DNA of 64,000 bases. Source: Flavobacteriales bacterium. GTDB lineage: Bacteria; Bacteroidota; Bacteroidia; Flavobacteriales_F; PHOS-HE28. The notes under the pieces are model-generated. The model ran no database searches, was not told where the DNA came from, and saw nothing but the letters and a program-made list of their open reading frames with translations. Shown here piece by piece: positions 61,943 to 64,000 of the stretch (positions are counted from its first letter, which is position 1; each line of letters starts with the position of its first letter). The stretch is from assembly GCA_016705955.1 (NCBI GenBank), contig JADJKO010000002.1, positions 785,592-849,591 of the forward strand, in the 5' to 3' direction. A program made the translations under genes and the position numbers.

Positions 61943-64000
61943 GGTTCTGGATTAGTCTGGTTCTCAACTTCTAACGACACTACTTGCACTTCAGGCACCT
62001 TGGTGCTGATCTCTGTGATCGCCCGCGTCAGGTCGTTCTTGATGTCGCGAATATCACCGGCCACTTCGGTGAAGTACCACGGATCCATGTCGTAGTCCTT
62101 GCGCACCGCGTTCACGGCGGGCAGCCAGCGGTTCATCACGTACCAGCGCTTCTCCTTCTTGTCGAACTCCATGCCCGTGATCTCGATGATGAGGTTGGCC
62201 ATGTTGCCATTGGCCAGCTTGATGCGCGTGATGAAGTCAGGCCTGTAGCGGTGCTCCTTGCCTTCCTTCAGGTAGGGGATCTCGAAGGTGAGGAAGTGGT
62301 TCTTCACGTAGCTCACCACGGGCTTCAATTCCTCCAGCGTCTTGGCGCAGATGCCTTCCCACTTGCTGTCCATGGCCACTTTGTTCACGTGGCTCTTCTT
62401 GGTGGCGAAGGTGTCTCGTTGCGTGTGACCGGTCACATGCATGGTAGTGCCCACAGGGTTGTATGCGTTCAACACGGGTCGCACGAACTCCTGGCTGTCG
62501 CGCTCCGGGTTGATGCCCTTCATAATGTGGTCGCAGATGCGCACCGGGTCTTCGTAGTAGATCAGCTTACGGTGCTCGGGGTCCACGATATTGAGCATGC
62601 GCAATTTGGTCTCATACCACTCCTGCACGATGGTACGCAGCGTGCCGAAGAGGTGCCAGCGCGTGTTCTTCTCGTCCGTGTCCTCGCCACCGAACACACG
62701 GCGCATGAGGTAGCTGGTGATCAGGAAGATGATCTCCTGGTGGCGTTTCTGGAGCACTTGCTCCACCTTCATCTTCTGCTCATCGGGCGAGAAGGCGCTA
62801 CCGAGGTCGGTGTTCAACGGGAACTTGCTGCCGTCGAACTCATAGGGTGCGAGTTTCGAGAAATCATGCCGGAGCATCTCCGGCGGCACGACCTTCCTAT
62901 AGCCCTCCACATTCAGGAACTTGATCTCGTGCTCCGCTTGTCGCTCTTCCAACGCTACGATGTGCTCACCCTTCGGCGGTTTCACGATGGTGGTGACACC
63001 ACCGCCGGTGCGGAACATCTTGAAGGGGAACACCGATGATGTGCGCATATTCCGGCGGGAACTTGTAGCGCTTGATCTTCCGCTGGTCGTCGGTGGGTTG
63101 GCCGTCCTTGTCGTAGCCCTGTAAGTAGTACTGGCGGCGGCGCAAAGCCCGACCGGCCACCTGCTCGCACAGCAACTGGCTGCCGAATGCACGCAGACCC
63201 ATGATGTGGGTTACGGTGTTCGCGTCCCAGCCTTCGGTAAGCATGCTCACGCTCACCACGCAGCGGATGTGCGCCCCCAATTTGCCGGGCTTGCCCACGG
63301 TGTTCACCACCTCGCGCAGCAACTCGGCGTCGGTGATCTGTTCGGCGGCGCCTTGGCCGTACAGCCGCGCGTATTCCTTCTTGAACTCGGCTACCTCCGG
63401 CGCGAAGACCTTCTTGAACTCATCGCTGATCTGTTCGTTGTTATCCAAGGCGTCGCTGTCGATCAGCAGCGTGGGCGGCTTGTGCTTCAATCGCCCGAAC
63501 TGATCGAAGTTGTTGAAGACCTCGAATTCACCTTTTCGGTGTTGTGGTTTACCCTTGTCATCCTCCCATGCAAAGCCTGCGATGAACTTGAACAGTTCGC
63601 GGCTCATGCTCGTGTTCTGGCATACCACGATGAAGACCGGCGGCTGCGTAAAGAGGGTTGACTTCTCCTCATAGGCTGCGCGCAAGCCCTTCTCGTACTC
63701 GTTGTAGTGCTGGTGGAACTGGTCCAACGCACCCTTCACCAACTTCGGCAGGTCGGGGATGTCGTCCTCCAGCTTCTTGCCTTCCTTCTTCGCCAGGCTC
63801 TTCTCCTTCTTCTGTCCCTTGCGCGGTAGTTCCTTGTAGGTGTGCTGGTAGAGGTTCTTCAGTACAGGCTCATCGAGTTCCTGGGTATCGTCGGCAATGG
63901 GCAGGTAGGGGATCTTCACCAAGCCACTTTCGATTGCTTCGATCAAGCCGAAGTCACTTACCACCCAACCGAACAGCGAGTACGGCGTGTGGCCTGAGCC
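61882..64000 (-). CDS. Type III restriction enzyme Res subunit (C-terminal part); window edge and one apparent frameshift
   Basis: The frame is open to the window end (GSGHTPYSLFGWVV), so the N-terminal helicase motifs are missing. The visible part has helicase domain 2 (VVSVSMLTEGWDANTV, CEQVAGRALRR) and the conserved PPEYAHIIGVP-FKMF junction. A change of frame near 63020 is repaired by removing one C from CCCC. The C-terminal region (YRPDFITRIKLANG, NLIIEITGME) holds the PD-ExK nuclease. Res comes before mod here; the usual order is mod then res. Confidence 0.88.

Overview
This is a 64-kb chromosomal window from a Bacteroidota bacterium, most likely a high-GC member of the Flavobacteriales. 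The evidence is the coaBC-DUF4835-recN cluster, the parA-parB-DUF5683-dapB-lepB cluster, a type IX secretion (T9SS) sorting domain, DUF5723 and MORN-2 families, two-component-regulator propellers and start sites with little Shine-Dalgarno signal. There are no rRNA genes, integrases or recognisable transposases. Single-base indels recur in C/G runs (C5 methyltransferase, 2TM effector, Mod, OLD nuclease, Res, giant adhesin), so several apparently broken genes may be long-read consensus errors in intact genes.

Layout. 0-14 kb: coaBC (3' part), DUF4835/PorD-like, recN, a large secreted lysyl-oxidase-like protein, fabI, a TPR protein with a caspase-like domain lacking its cysteine, a propeller-adenylate cyclase fusion, a Nudix CoA pyrophosphatase and a lipoprotein. 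14.2-14.9 kb: a palindrome array. 14.9-28 kb: the chromosome-partitioning/dapB/signal-peptidase cluster, split between parB and DUF5683 by about 7.4 kb of accessory DNA. That insert holds a lipoprotein, an Fn3 protein, a heptad-repeat tract, an XRE regulator, a CBASS-like operon (LexA/S24-type regulator, SANT-like protein, 2TM SLATT-type effector, CD-NTase) and a BglII/BstYI-type restriction-modification pair. 28-34.5 kb: MBL-fold hydrolase, SMR transporter, membrane and envelope proteins, rarA.

34.5-43.1 kb: one very large secreted surface protein with about 17 near-identical 73-residue repeats, SprB-type repeats and a T9SS sorting domain. 43.7-47.5 kb: recA, TPR lipoprotein, tRNA-Ala(CGC), two overlapping rhodanese genes. 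47.5-49.3 kb: a 110-bp repeat array in which one unit carries a four-helix-bundle (S23/IVP-type) gene. 49.3-52 kb: beta-barrel protein, T9SS-secreted hydrolase, and a C-terminal remnant of an alpha-2-macroglobulin. 52-56.7 kb: an overlapping three-gene envelope operon (TonB-like, MORN repeat, two-TM protein). 56.7-64 kb: a type III restriction-modification locus with an OLD-family nuclease and a possible PLD-like protein between res and mod.

The strongest candidates for unusual biology are the CBASS-like operon under a LexA/S24-type regulator, the 110-bp array with its gene cassette, the in-frame palindromic elements in mod and lepB, and the OLD/PLD-like genes in the type III locus.
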